Shown here: piece after piece, positions 27,531-35,420 of the stretch | How the letters are laid out: every line of letters starts with the position of its first letter | How positions within the stretch are numbered: position 1 is the stretch's first letter | Source of the DNA: Pedobacter chitinilyticus | GTDB lineage: Bacteria; Bacteroidota; Bacteroidia; Sphingobacteriales; Sphingobacteriaceae | Assembly: GCF_003313385.1 (NCBI RefSeq) | Contig: NZ_QMHN01000002.1 | Coordinates: 506,603-570,602 of the forward strand | Length of the DNA stretch: 64,000 nucleotides | Direction: 5' to 3' | Notes under the pieces: generated by a model | What the model saw: the letters and a program-made list of their open reading frames with translations, nothing else | The model's database searches: none | What the model was told of the DNA's origin: nothing | Position numbers and translations under genes: made by a program

Positions 27531-27977
27531 TTAAACCAATCCCTGTCTTTTCAACATAATATAATCCGTAAGTGGTACAGCATAACCCGCTTGCTTTAGC
27601 ATTTTAGCCAGTTGCCCACGGTGATAAGTACCATGATTACAAACATGCATTAAAATTTCGCCAACCGTACTGCTAAACACCTCACCAGCCGAGTTAGCAT
27701 AATTAATCACTTCATCAGGGGATTTTGTGGCTGCAATATCTTCTAACAAAGCTAAATTAGCTGCATAAATAGCCTCAAAATTTTCAGGAAGCAATACTTC
27801 CCAAACCGCATATTGCGGTTGTTCATTCAGCATTCTTTTTGCCCAAATGTGCTGAGCGCTCAATACATGACTCCATAAAGTATTGGCTTCAGGAATAGAG
27901 AAACCTGTATGGGCAAAGGCTGCCATCATGATTTCATCAGCCTTTTTGGTGTATTTAATAAACTCCTTAATATCCAT
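27531..27977 (-). CDS. DinB-family (DinB/YfiT four-helix) protein
   Basis: A 148-aa protein with the DinB-like helical bundle, including HVLSAQHIWAKRML in helix 2 and VGEILMHVCNHGTYHRGQL in helix 3. The conserved histidines (VLSAQHIW, HVCNHGTYHRG) would bind a metal. The family includes damage-inducible proteins and thiol transferases; the exact reaction is unknown. It begins 3 bp after the stop of the upstream ABC permease gene, so it belongs to the minus-strand operon DoxX-permease-DinB. Its stop is 11 bp from the outer inverted repeat of the neighbouring element. Confidence 0.88.
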   Translation of the reverse strand: MDIKEFIKYTKKADEIMMAAFAHTGFSIPEANTLWSHVLSAQHIWAKRMLNEQPQYAVWEVLLPENFEAIYAANLALLEDIAATKSPDEVINYANSAGEVFSSTVGEILMHVCNHGTYHRGQLAKMLKQAGYAVPLTDYIMLKRQGLV

Positions 27978-27980
27978 TCA

Positions 27981-29036
27981 CTAAGCTAATTTCACCCTCG
28001 GATCAATCCAAGCATACAACAAATCGACTAAAATATTTACCACTACAAAAACAAAAGCAATAAATAAGATAGATCCCATGACCACAGGAAAATCGGACAT
28101 TTCCAAGGCGTAAACCGTGGTACGCCCCAAACCATTATAACCAAAAATATACTCTACAAAAAATGATCCCGCCAGCAATGAAGCAAACCAGCCCGAAATA
28201 GCAGTAATTACTGGATTTAAAGCATTCTTTAGCGCATGTTTATAGATAATCGTTTTACGAGAAAGCCCCTTTGCCCTAGCGGTACGGATATAATCTTGTG
28301 AAAGCACATCTAACATCGCACTACGGGTAAGCTGCACAATAATGGCCAAAGGCCTAAGCCCTAAGGTAATCATGGGCAGCCATAAATTTCTCAGAGTGAT
28401 GACCTCGCCCTTAAAAGGATCATAGCTGTATAAACTACCGCTCATGTTGAGTCCTGTATAGTCTGACAACACAAAACCAAACAACCAAGCAATGATAATT
28501 CCTGCAAAGAAGGCTGGCGCAGAGATTCCCAAAATAGCGAACATATTCGCCGCTTTATCTATCCAAGTACCTTTATAAACTGCTGATAATACGCCTAAAA
28601 ACACGCCGATAACGGTTGCAAATATCATAGCCGTTAAGGCCAGCACAAAGGTATTAGGTACTGTTTCAGATAAAATAGTAGTCACATCCCTTTTAGTTTG
28701 ATACGACCGACGTAAATACGGCTTTTTAAGCACTAAAGCATTATCCCCTATTTTAAATAATTTGAGGTAATGATATTTCTCTTGACTCTCTGCATTGTAA
28801 GGATGAATACCAATGGGCGACAAATCATTAACGTAAAGAAAAAACTGCTCAGGTTTCGACTTATCCAGGCCAAATTCCTTGCGTACTGCTTCTAATGATT
28901 GCACATCCGAACGCTGCCCCATCGTCATACGAGCAGGATCGCCAGGCAGGATATTGAATAGCACAAATACTACGGCCACCACACCAGCCATTACTGCCAA
29001 TCCGTACAATAGCTTTCTAAGTGCGTAAATGCCCAT
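27981..29036 (-). CDS. ABC transporter permease, dipeptide/oligopeptide type (DppB/OppB)
   Basis: A 351-aa inner-membrane permease of the peptide/nickel group. The N-terminal block LFNILPGDPARMTMGQ and the six-helix binding-protein-dependent domain are present, with the EAA-loop segment DYIRTARAKGLSRKTIIYKHALKN (the ATPase contact) and the PGDP motif typical of DppB. Between helices 1 and 2 lies a periplasmic insertion of about 80 residues. No partner permease, ATPase or binding protein is encoded here, so partners must be elsewhere. The start overlaps the stop of the DoxX gene by one base (TAATG), indicating coupling. Confidence 0.92.
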   Translation of the reverse strand: MGIYALRKLLYGLAVMAGVVAVVFVLFNILPGDPARMTMGQRSDVQSLEAVRKEFGLDKSKPEQFFLYVNDLSPIGIHPYNAESQEKYHYLKLFKIGDNALVLKKPYLRRSYQTKRDVTTILSETVPNTFVLALTAMIFATVIGVFLGVLSAVYKGTWIDKAANMFAILGISAPAFFAGIIIAWLFGFVLSDYTGLNMSGSLYSYDPFKGEVITLRNLWLPMITLGLRPLAIIVQLTRSAMLDVLSQDYIRTARAKGLSRKTIIYKHALKNALNPVITAISGWFASLLAGSFFVEYIFGYNGLGRTTVYALEMSDFPVVMGSILFIAFVFVVVNILVDLLYAWIDPRVKLA

Positions 29037-30187
29037 TATTTGCTGAAATATTTTTCGGTGAACTGATCAAACGAAGGTAATGAATGATAGTGCCATTTGT
29101 TTACAATGGTGCCATTTTTAAGCAACAACACTCCAGGATTAGCCCTTACCATGCTTTTCAACGGTACACCATCCGCATAAAAAACCTCCATAAATAATTT
29201 CATGCGCTTGCTGAATTTTTCAGCATCACGTGCCGAGCTTGAGGTAAGCAATACCGTTCTGATATTAAATTGCTCGGCAGCGTTTAAAGCCAAAGCGTTA
29301 ATGTTCGCGATGGCATTTTCACTAGTTTCGTTCAAATTATAAGCCACTACCACCAAACTGTAGTAAGGGTTTTCTACAATTTCTTTGGTATAATCGGTTC
29401 CCGAAGCATCGGTAATCAACAAGTCTTTGATCTTTACGTCGTAGCCCTTTTTAATCAGCTTACGCGATGGCGAGCCCGTTACTTCCCAATTGTCATCTTT
29501 CCAAACTTCCTTGCCCATGTATTCCTTGTCACTCATGGTTTTGGTTTCGCCCGTTTTTTTGTTTTTCAGATCGTACATAATTAAGTACTCATCTACAGGA
29601 GCCCCTTCAGGGATTTTCATATTCTCAGGAATATTAGAACCTACTTTATAAGGAAGAAAATCGATGATGGGCAGGTAATTATAAGTGAAAGTTCCGAACA
29701 TTAATGAAGCCGTAAAAACTGCAGCAAACAGCGCACTTTGCACACCTGGCTTTTCGGTAACGGGCTTAATCCAATCTTTTTTGAGGTACAAGTAAACAAT
29801 CAACAGCAATAGGACCAAATCTTTGCTGAACGATTGCCAAGGCGTTAACGGAATCGCATCGCCAAAACAGCCACAGGAAGTAACCACTTTAAAGGCAGCT
29901 GAAACAAAAGTGAGGAAGGTGAAAAAGATAATGGTTGCCAACAAACCCTTCACCACAAAATTTCTGAAAATTCCTAACAACAACAGTGCACCAAACACAA
30001 TTTCTAGCACACACAACAAAATGGCGATGCCTGTTGCCCAACCATCGAGAAAACTCATATGGAAAACAGCAAAATACTCTTGGAGCTTGTAACCAAAACC
30101 AATAGGATCATTCGCTTTTATTAATCCCGAAAAGATAAACAGGATTCCTACAAACCATTTCGAAAAATTGAAAAGTGCTTTCTTCAT
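29036..30187 (-). CDS. BT_3928-family DoxX/MauE-like membrane protein with thioredoxin-like C-terminal domain
   Basis: A 383-aa protein. Residues about 10-150 hold four membrane helices of the DoxX/MauE type (FSGLIKANDPIGFGYKLQEY is a signature in Bacteroidota) with the pair TSCGCFGDAIPL. Two further hydrophobic segments follow, then a soluble region and, from about residue 255 on, a thioredoxin-like domain (YYSLVVVAYNL, NPGVLLLKNGTIVNKWHY) that lacks an obvious CxxC. A disulfide or redox role at the membrane is suggested by the family but not shown. It is first in the DoxX-permease-DinB operon. Confidence 0.85.
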   Translation of the reverse strand: MKKALFNFSKWFVGILFIFSGLIKANDPIGFGYKLQEYFAVFHMSFLDGWATGIAILLCVLEIVFGALLLLGIFRNFVVKGLLATIIFFTFLTFVSAAFKVVTSCGCFGDAIPLTPWQSFSKDLVLLLLIVYLYLKKDWIKPVTEKPGVQSALFAAVFTASLMFGTFTYNYLPIIDFLPYKVGSNIPENMKIPEGAPVDEYLIMYDLKNKKTGETKTMSDKEYMGKEVWKDDNWEVTGSPSRKLIKKGYDVKIKDLLITDASGTDYTKEIVENPYYSLVVVAYNLNETSENAIANINALALNAAEQFNIRTVLLTSSSARDAEKFSKRMKLFMEVFYADGVPLKSMVRANPGVLLLKNGTIVNKWHYHSLPSFDQFTEKYFSK

Positions 30188-30202
30188 ATATTTTGTTTTA
30201 TC

Positions 30203-30279
30203 GTCATTTCGAACGCATGTGAGAAATCTAAGAACTTTGGTTTGACCGTTGGAGATTTCTCACATGCGTTCGAAATGAC
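30203..30279. repeat. Perfect 27-bp inverted repeat, GTCATTTCGA family
   Basis: Arms 30203-30229 and 30253-30279 are exact inverses (left arm begins GTCATTTCGAACGCATGTGA), with a 23-bp loop. It is the most symmetric member of the family in this window. It lies between the DUF1599 stop and the DoxX start, both on the minus strand, where it could end transcription or shape the downstream leader; there is no clear U tract. Confidence 0.9.
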
Positions 30280-30299
30280 AGGTGATGATCGGTTGTGCT

Positions 30300-30872
30300 T
30301 TAAGCTACCCCCAATTTAATCAATGCAAACACCGCATAATTCAACATGTCCTGATAATTCGCTTTGATTCCTTCAGAAGCCAATGTTTGCCCATCGTTAT
30401 CTTCAATTTGCTTCACCCTTAAAATCTTCATCAAAATCAAATCCGTTAACGAACTGATACGCATATCACGCCAAGCTTCGCCGTAATCGTGGTTTTTATC
30501 GAACATCAAATCCTTCGTTTCCTTTACACGTTCGTCGTAATAAGCTTCTGCAACCTCTACACTTAACTCATTTGGCTCGTTTTCCCCAAGTTCCAATTGC
30601 AAGATGGCCATCACACAATAATTAATGATCCCGATATACTCTGAAGAGATATCCTCGCCTACTTTAGAAACTTTTTTCTCTTCTAGCGTTCTAATCCGCT
30701 GTGCCTTGATAAAGATCTGGTCGGTAATAGAAGAAGGACGTAGAATACGCCAAGCGGTGCCATAATCTTTGGTTTTTTTAATAAACAGCGATCTGCAAAC
30801 CGCAATCACCTGATCGAATTCTAAAGAAGTATTTGAAGCCAAAACAATTAAAATATTTAAGGTTATAGCCAA
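30300..30872 (-). CDS. DUF1599-family protein
   Basis: A 190-aa protein built from two copies of the same module: FIKKTKDYGTAWRILRPSSITDQIFIKAQRIRTLE at the start and DKNHDYGEAWRDMRISSLTDLILMKILRVKQIE in the second half (listed as motifs KDYGTAWR and HDYGEAWR). This is the DUF1599 signature; the function is unknown. In Bacteroidota the gene is often beside folP and the BT_3928-like gene, as here. The first roughly 12 residues (MAITLNILIVL) look unlike the family, so the true start may be a TTG near 30842. Confidence 0.88.
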   Translation of the reverse strand: MAITLNILIVLASNTSLEFDQVIAVCRSLFIKKTKDYGTAWRILRPSSITDQIFIKAQRIRTLEEKKVSKVGEDISSEYIGIINYCVMAILQLELGENEPNELSVEVAEAYYDERVKETKDLMFDKNHDYGEAWRDMRISSLTDLILMKILRVKQIEDNDGQTLASEGIKANYQDMLNYAVFALIKLGVA

Positions 30873-30881
30873 TAAAACGGC

Positions 30882-30889
30882 TATTTTTG
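30882..30889 (+). promoter_or_regulatory. Candidate -7 box for folP
   Basis: TATTTTTG fits TAnnTTTG and puts a transcript start about eight bases before the folP ATG. No good -33 TTTG is at the usual distance. It lies in the 31-bp gap shared with the divergent DUF1599 gene. Confidence 0.35.
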
Positions 30890-30903
30890 TTTTTTGTTAA
30901 CTG

Positions 30904-31767
30904 ATGGCTAAAGATACATTTTTAAACCGAAAACAAACGCTAAACTGTAAGGGCAAAGTTGTTGACATCAGCAAGCCTTCGGTCATGGCAATCTTAAATC
31001 TCACTCCCGATTCGTTTTACCAAAACAGCCGTGCAAAGAGTATTGACGATGCATTGAGCAAGGTGGAGCATTTTGTAAATGCTGGTGCAAAGTTTATAGA
31101 TTTAGGCGCTTATTCGTCACGGCCAGGTGCAGCAGAAGTGAGCGAAGAAGAAGAATTAGAACGCATGGTACCAGCCATCAAAGCCATCAACCAATCGTTT
31201 CCAGAAGTGCTCTTATCGGTAGATACTTTCAGGGCAAAAGTAGCGGAAGAAAGTATTCATGCTGGCGCCCATTTGATCAATGATATTGCCGCTGGCAACC
31301 TCGATGAGCGGATGTTCGAAACGGTAACCAAACTACAAGTGCCTTACATCATGATGCACATGAAAGGCACGCCACAAAACATGCAAGATAGCCCGACTTA
31401 CGAAAATGTAACCAAAGAGGTTTTTTCCTATTTCAGTGAGAAAATCAAAACCTTGCAAAACCTCGGAGTAAAGGACATCATTCTTGATCCAGGGTTTGGA
31501 TTTGCCAAAACGTTAGACCACAACTATCAACTATTGAAAGAAATGGAACTGCTCAATTTCTTTGAGCTGCCATTATTAGTGGGCTTTTCCAGAAAATCGA
31601 TGATTACGAAGGCCCTTGGCATAAAAACGGAAGATGCTTTAAATGGCACTACCGTACTTAACACTACCGCCCTACTTAAAGGCGCCAATATTTTAAGGGT
31701 TCATGATGTAAAGGAAGCGGTAGAGTGTGTGGAGTTGGTTAATAGAATTAGTTCATTAGTTCATTAG
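30904..31767 (+). CDS. folP: Dihydropteroate synthase
   Basis: Joins p-aminobenzoate to the pterin diphosphate in folate synthesis; this is the sulfonamide target. The 287-aa protein shows the family blocks in order: VMAILNLTPDSFYQNSR (about 27-43), DLGAYSSRPGA, VDTFRAKVAEE, INDIAAG, DPGFGFAKT, GFSRKSMI and RVHDVKEAV. Its length is normal. It is divergent from DUF1599, an arrangement also known in other Bacteroidota. It is followed by a 258-bp gap with a short TTAGTTCA tandem (31747-31773) and a GGTTAATTG/CAATTAACC inverted repeat. Confidence 0.96.
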   Translation: MAKDTFLNRKQTLNCKGKVVDISKPSVMAILNLTPDSFYQNSRAKSIDDALSKVEHFVNAGAKFIDLGAYSSRPGAAEVSEEEELERMVPAIKAINQSFPEVLLSVDTFRAKVAEESIHAGAHLINDIAAGNLDERMFETVTKLQVPYIMMHMKGTPQNMQDSPTYENVTKEVFSYFSEKIKTLQNLGVKDIILDPGFGFAKTLDHNYQLLKEMELLNFFELPLLVGFSRKSMITKALGIKTEDALNGTTVLNTTALLKGANILRVHDVKEAVECVELVNRISSLVH

Positions 31768-31919
31768 TTCATTGGGCATTAACCTTTTGCTTAACTAATA
31801 TTGTTAATTAAATCGTAGTCACCGACACCTAAAAATAAAACATTAAGAAATGAAGATCATTAAGAACTATCGCATAAAAACTTAATGCCTCTTAATCCCT
31901 TAATGGTTAAGAGTAAATG

Positions 31920-32008
31920 GAATGCGTGGAATTGGTTAATTGATTGCAAATCACGAACCCCTACTGACACAATTAACCAAATCATCAATTTGAACAGTTA
32001 ACCTAAAT
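31920..32008. repeat. GGTTAATTG...CAATTAACC inverted repeat upstream of cdaA
   Basis: GGAATTGGTTAATTGATTGC and, about 35 bp later, ACACAATTAACCAAATC are imperfect inverses. AACAGTTAACCTAAAT follows, which nearly repeats the inner repeat of the four-helix-bundle element at 26980-26994. It lies just before cdaA, in its leader or promoter region. Confidence 0.5.
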
Positions 32009-32025
32009 AGCTATCTTGTACAACA

Positions 32026-32817
32026 ATGAAAAACCTTGATTTCGATTTTCTTAAAATTACGTGGATTGATGCCATAGATGTGATACTGGTTGCCATTATC
32101 ATCTATTACATCTACAGCCTTATACGCAACACTTTAGCCGTAAACCTCATATTAGGCATGGTGATTATTGTGCTAGTGTACTATATTGTGAAGGGCCTGC
32201 ACATGGAATTGCTGGAAGCCATCATCAATAAGTTCATGAGTGTGGGGATTTTGGCATTGGTCATTATTTTCCAACCAGAGATCAGGCGGTTTCTATTACA
32301 CATTGGAAAAACTACCTTTCTGCAAAAGAACAAAGCTTGGTGGGGCTATTTATTTGGCAGTAAAAACATTGAGCAGGACAATTTATTAAGAATAAAACCC
32401 ATTATTGATGCCTGCAAAAGCATGAAAAAATCCCGCACGGGAGCCTTAATTGTATTTGTGAAATACTATGATGATGAGTTTTTCACCAATAGTTGCGAAA
32501 TCATCGATAGCAAAATATCTAAACGTTTGTTGGAAAGTATCTTTCAAAAACATAGCCCTTTGCACGATGGTGCCGTGGTCATTTCAGAAAACAAAATTAA
32601 AAGCGCCAGTTGCATTTTACCACTTACGGATAACAATAAACTTCCCGCTCAATTTGGATTGAGACACCGAGCTGGAATTGGCGTTTCCGAATCCACCGAT
32701 GCCGTTGCAGTTATCATTTCAGAGGAAACTGGCGAAATTGCCTATGCGAAACAAGGTCGTGTAAGGATGAACGTTTCTTTTGGCGAATTGGAGAAACTAC
32801 TTAATAAAGACTTTTAA
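32026..32817 (+). CDS. cdaA: Diadenylate cyclase CdaA
   Basis: Makes the second messenger c-di-AMP from two ATP. The 263-aa protein has three N-terminal membrane helices (about 18-33, 38-57 and 68-82, ending in FQPEIRRFL) and a cytoplasmic DAC domain with the two catalytic motifs DGA at 181-183 (SPLHDGAVVIS) and RHR at 213-215 (FGLRHRAGIGVSE). The architecture matches the widespread CdaA/DacA type instead of DisA. No CdaR or GlmM gene is adjacent, unlike in Firmicutes. It is followed by a strong terminator shared with the convergent bacilliredoxin gene. Confidence 0.95.
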   Translation: MKNLDFDFLKITWIDAIDVILVAIIIYYIYSLIRNTLAVNLILGMVIIVLVYYIVKGLHMELLEAIINKFMSVGILALVIIFQPEIRRFLLHIGKTTFLQKNKAWWGYLFGSKNIEQDNLLRIKPIIDACKSMKKSRTGALIVFVKYYDDEFFTNSCEIIDSKISKRLLESIFQKHSPLHDGAVVISENKIKSASCILPLTDNNKLPAQFGLRHRAGIGVSESTDAVAVIISEETGEIAYAKQGRVRMNVSFGELEKLLNKDF

Positions 32818-32884
32818 ACAGAACAAGGAGTAAGGAGCAAAGAATAAAGATTCAGCGCAGAAAAGAGAAAACTCTTTGAAATAA

Positions 32885-32937
32885 AAAGGAGCAAAAATTA
32901 GAGATCACTCTTTAATCTTTGCTCCTTTATTTTTTTA
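32885..32937. terminator. Rho-independent terminator between convergent cdaA and bacilliredoxin genes
   Basis: AAAGGAGCAAA at 32885-32895 and TTTGCTCCTTT at 32918-32928 form an 11-bp perfect stem, then ATTTTTTTAT. A-rich sequence on the other side makes it potentially bidirectional. Confidence 0.85.
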
Positions 32938-32945
32938 TCTATGAA

Positions 32946-33356
32946 CTAGCAGTATTGCTCAAATGCACCAATTAGGTTTTCGGCAATCATTTGCGCAGGT
33001 CTGCCTTCAATTTGATGACGCTCAATGATGTGTACCAATTTACCATCTTTAAACAATGCCATTGAAGGTGAAGATGGAGGGAAAGGTGCCATGTATGATC
33101 TTGCTTTATCTACCGCATCTTTTTCCATGCCCGCAAAAACAGTTACCAATTTATCTGGGTGTTTTGCATTGGCCGCAGCTAACTTAGCCGCAGGACGAGC
33201 ATTGGCAGCAGCACAACCACAAACAGAGTTTACCACTACAAACACAGTTCCTTCGCTCTTAATTGCAGCATCAACCTCTTCAGGAGTTTTCAACTCATCA
33301 AAACCAACGTTCGTTAATTCGGCACGCATTGGCTCTACTAAATATTCTGGATACAT
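32946..33356 (-). CDS. Bacilliredoxin, BrxA/BrxB (YphP/YqiW) family
   Basis: A 136-aa thioredoxin-fold protein with the family CGC active site at residues 46-48 (NSVCGCAAANARPAA). In Firmicutes these proteins remove bacillithiol from S-bacillithiolated proteins; Bacteroidota members keep the CGC motif but whether they use bacillithiol is not shown here. HPDKLVTVFAGMEKDAV and APFPPSSPSMALFKDGKLVH are further conserved blocks. It appears monocistronic and is convergent with cdaA; a TACTTTTG -7-like box lies just upstream (33387-33380). Confidence 0.92.
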   Translation of the reverse strand: MYPEYLVEPMRAELTNVGFDELKTPEEVDAAIKSEGTVFVVVNSVCGCAAANARPAAKLAAANAKHPDKLVTVFAGMEKDAVDKARSYMAPFPPSSPSMALFKDGKLVHIIERHQIEGRPAQMIAENLIGAFEQYC

Positions 33357-33495
33357 AACTATTTTTTAAAATATGGCTACAAAAGTAGTGATTTTGTCAA
33401 TCATTCTATCACTTTGGCTACTTGGCCATTAAGTTTAACATTCAAATGATGTTTCCTGAATACAAATTAACAACCTATTTAAAATGATCATGATC

Positions 33496-34002
33496 CTACT
33501 GCATTTCTCTCAAAATCTCTTTTAATGCCTCTTGATCATTAAGCGCACTAAAACCAAAGAAGATCGCAAATAGAATACAAAACAGCAAAGCGATAGCACT
33601 TAAAATTAAACCGATAATGGCACAAACACGCCCAGCATTCAAGTTTTTATAAGAACTTACCGTATAGTAGCTCATGTTGGCCAAATAGTTTTGTTTATCC
33701 TTTCTGCTCAAAATCAAGGCAACAATTCCCAATACTAATCCAATCAAGCCATAAAAACAGCAACAAGTCACAATAGATAAAATCCCTAGTACCAAAACGA
33801 TGGTTGCATTGGGCAAAGCCATTTGCATGCCACCAAAACCACCACCATACGGAGGATAAGGATTGTTTGGGTTGGGTTGATTAAAATTCTGATACCCTTG
33901 CGGGTTTTGTTGCCACTGCTGGTTTTGTGGGTTTTGCGGTTGTTGCGAATTTTCTTGATTCGGCTGATGGTTTGGCACTTGACCTTCTTGTTCCTCTGAC
34001 AT
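33496..34002 (-). CDS. CCC-motif / DUF4190-like membrane protein
   Basis: A 168-aa protein with a Gln/Asn/Pro-rich disordered N-terminus (about 1-55) and two hydrophobic hairpins. The first carries ILSIVTCCCFYGLIGLVLGIVAL with the CCC motif seen in this Bacteroidota family, the second AGRVCAIIGLILSAIALLF. The function is unknown. It starts 4 bp after the DUF2752 gene upstream, and this pair is common in the phylum, suggesting a membrane complex. Confidence 0.85.
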   Translation of the reverse strand: MSEEQEGQVPNHQPNQENSQQPQNPQNQQWQQNPQGYQNFNQPNPNNPYPPYGGGFGGMQMALPNATIVLVLGILSIVTCCCFYGLIGLVLGIVALILSRKDKQNYLANMSYYTVSSYKNLNAGRVCAIIGLILSAIALLFCILFAIFFGFSALNDQEALKEILREMQ

Positions 34003-34006
34003 CTTT

Positions 34007-34360
34007 TTAGAATAATTGGTGGTGATAAATCTTATAAATATAACTCGTTACAATAATAGCGGTAGCAAAAATATACATCAACTTGATGAGGAATGCACCG
34101 TTTTTAAAATCAAATTTTAAATGAAGAATGGTAAAAATGAATAGGGCCAAAATGGGCAAAGTAGCAGGATAAAACTTAAAAGACATCCACACATCACCTT
34201 TTAGTAAGGCCACAAATGACCGCTGTAAGCCGCAGCCAGGGCAATCAATACCCGTCAATTTTTTAAAAGGGCAAGACAGCAAATGATTTTCAAGCCAATG
34301 GATCACACCGCTACCTTCGCCAATGAGCAATAAAAAAAATACAACGGGTATACCTTTCAT
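34007..34360 (-). CDS. DUF2752 membrane protein
   Basis: A 117-aa protein with the DUF2752 signature CPFKKLTGIDCPGCGLQRSFVALLKGD, where Cys-Pro-Gly-Cys-Gly and the following Arg are characteristic, and two to three membrane helices (PVVFFLLLIGEG, ATLPILALFIFTIL, LMYIFATAIIVTSYI). The role is unknown. It is the first gene of a two-gene operon with the CCC-motif protein. Confidence 0.9.
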   Translation of the reverse strand: MKGIPVVFFLLLIGEGSGVIHWLENHLLSCPFKKLTGIDCPGCGLQRSFVALLKGDVWMSFKFYPATLPILALFIFTILHLKFDFKNGAFLIKLMYIFATAIIVTSYIYKIYHHQLF

Positions 34361-34446
34361 TTAGCTGCTAAAATATTAAATTGCCTGTGAATTACACCTA
34401 TACTGTTTATTAATTATTGGATTGTTTTTCTACTAAATATTTTGAA

Positions 34447-35208
34447 ATGATGAAACGTTTGATCTTACTTGCACTGCCCCTGTTAGCGCTAACTGCCAAA
34501 GCACAAAAACCTGAAGATACCGAAGTGTACAAACCTGTTCCTCCTAAAGTAAATGCAGGCGCTCATTTTGCTGATGCTCCTTCTGATGCCCTCATTCTTT
34601 TTGATGGCAAGAACCTAGACCAATGGGTTTCGGTAAAAGACAATAGCAAGCCTGCACAATGGACCATTGCTGATGGTGCGTTTACCGTAAAGAAAGGAAC
34701 TGGTAATATCCAAACCAAGAAATCATTTTTAAACTATCAATTGCACTTAGAATGGAAAATCCCTGCCAACATTACAGGAAAGGGCCAAGGACGAGGCAAC
34801 AGTGGACTATTTCTAGCTTCTACGGGTGGCGGTGATGATGGTTACGAGTTACAAATATTAGACAACTACAACAACGATACTTATGTGAACGGACAAGCAG
34901 GTAGCATTTACAAACAGTTTGTGCCCTTGGCCAATGCCAATAAAAAACCAGGCGAATGGCAAACTTATGATGTGATTTGGACCGCCCCTACTTTTAAAAC
35001 CGATGGTTCTTTAAATACCCCAGCAAGGGTGACCGTATTTTTTAATGGCGTGTTAGTGCAAAATAACACTACGCTTACTGGTCCTACGCAATATATTGGT
35101 ACTCCTTCCTATAAAAAAGCACATGGTGCCTGCCCTATCAAATTACAGGATCACGGAGACCCAAGCGAACCTATTAGTTTTAGAAATATTTGGATCAGGG
35201 AGCTGTAG
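34447..35208 (+). CDS. Secreted DUF1080 protein (3-keto-disaccharide hydrolase domain)
   Basis: A 253-aa periplasmic or secreted protein of the LamG-like DUF1080 fold. From the chosen start MMKRLILLALPLLALTAKAQ is a clean signal peptide; the longer start at 34417 adds residues before it and is less likely. Family blocks are LFDGKNLDQWV, GRGNSGLFLAS, YELQILDNYNN, PGEWQTYDVIWTAP and the terminal PISFRNIWIREL. Some members hydrolyse 3-keto sugars. It is monocistronic with its own terminator. No other sugar-oxidation genes are near. Confidence 0.9.
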   Translation: MMKRLILLALPLLALTAKAQKPEDTEVYKPVPPKVNAGAHFADAPSDALILFDGKNLDQWVSVKDNSKPAQWTIADGAFTVKKGTGNIQTKKSFLNYQLHLEWKIPANITGKGQGRGNSGLFLASTGGGDDGYELQILDNYNNDTYVNGQAGSIYKQFVPLANANKKPGEWQTYDVIWTAPTFKTDGSLNTPARVTVFFNGVLVQNNTTLTGPTQYIGTPSYKKAHGACPIKLQDHGDPSEPISFRNIWIREL

Positions 35209-35226
35209 TAGCTCACTTTAAAATAT

Positions 35227-35264
35227 AAAAAAAGCGTAGCCGATTATTCAGCTACGCTTTTTTT
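35227..35264 (+). terminator. Rho-independent terminator of the DUF1080 gene
   Basis: A 14-bp perfect stem, AAAAAAAGCGTAGC with GCTACGCTTTTTTT, around a 10-base loop. The right arm supplies the T run. Confidence 0.9.
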
Positions 35265-35363
35265 GCTTCTACATCTTTCAAACAACTAAAAATCCACTGC
35301 AAAACAAGCACTTAAAGCAGATGCCTTTATGTTTTACCATTGACAAACAGAAATGTTTTACAT

Positions 35364-35394
35364 TTTGCTTTCACAACCATATGCCGTAACTTTG
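35364..35394 (+). promoter_or_regulatory. Promoter of ahcY
   Basis: TTTG at 35364-35367, exactly 19 nt, then TAACTTTG at 35387-35394 is a full match to the Bacteroidota promoter. The transcript would start near 35401, 20 bases before the ATG at 35421, which rules out the upstream ATG at 35340. Confidence 0.8.
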
Positions 35395-35420
35395 CTGCTC
35401 AAATTTTAAACAAAAACAAT

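Noticed and set aside
35340..35420. Longer start for ahcY
   Set aside because: A full promoter match at 35364-35394 lies inside the extension, so it cannot be translated from that promoter.
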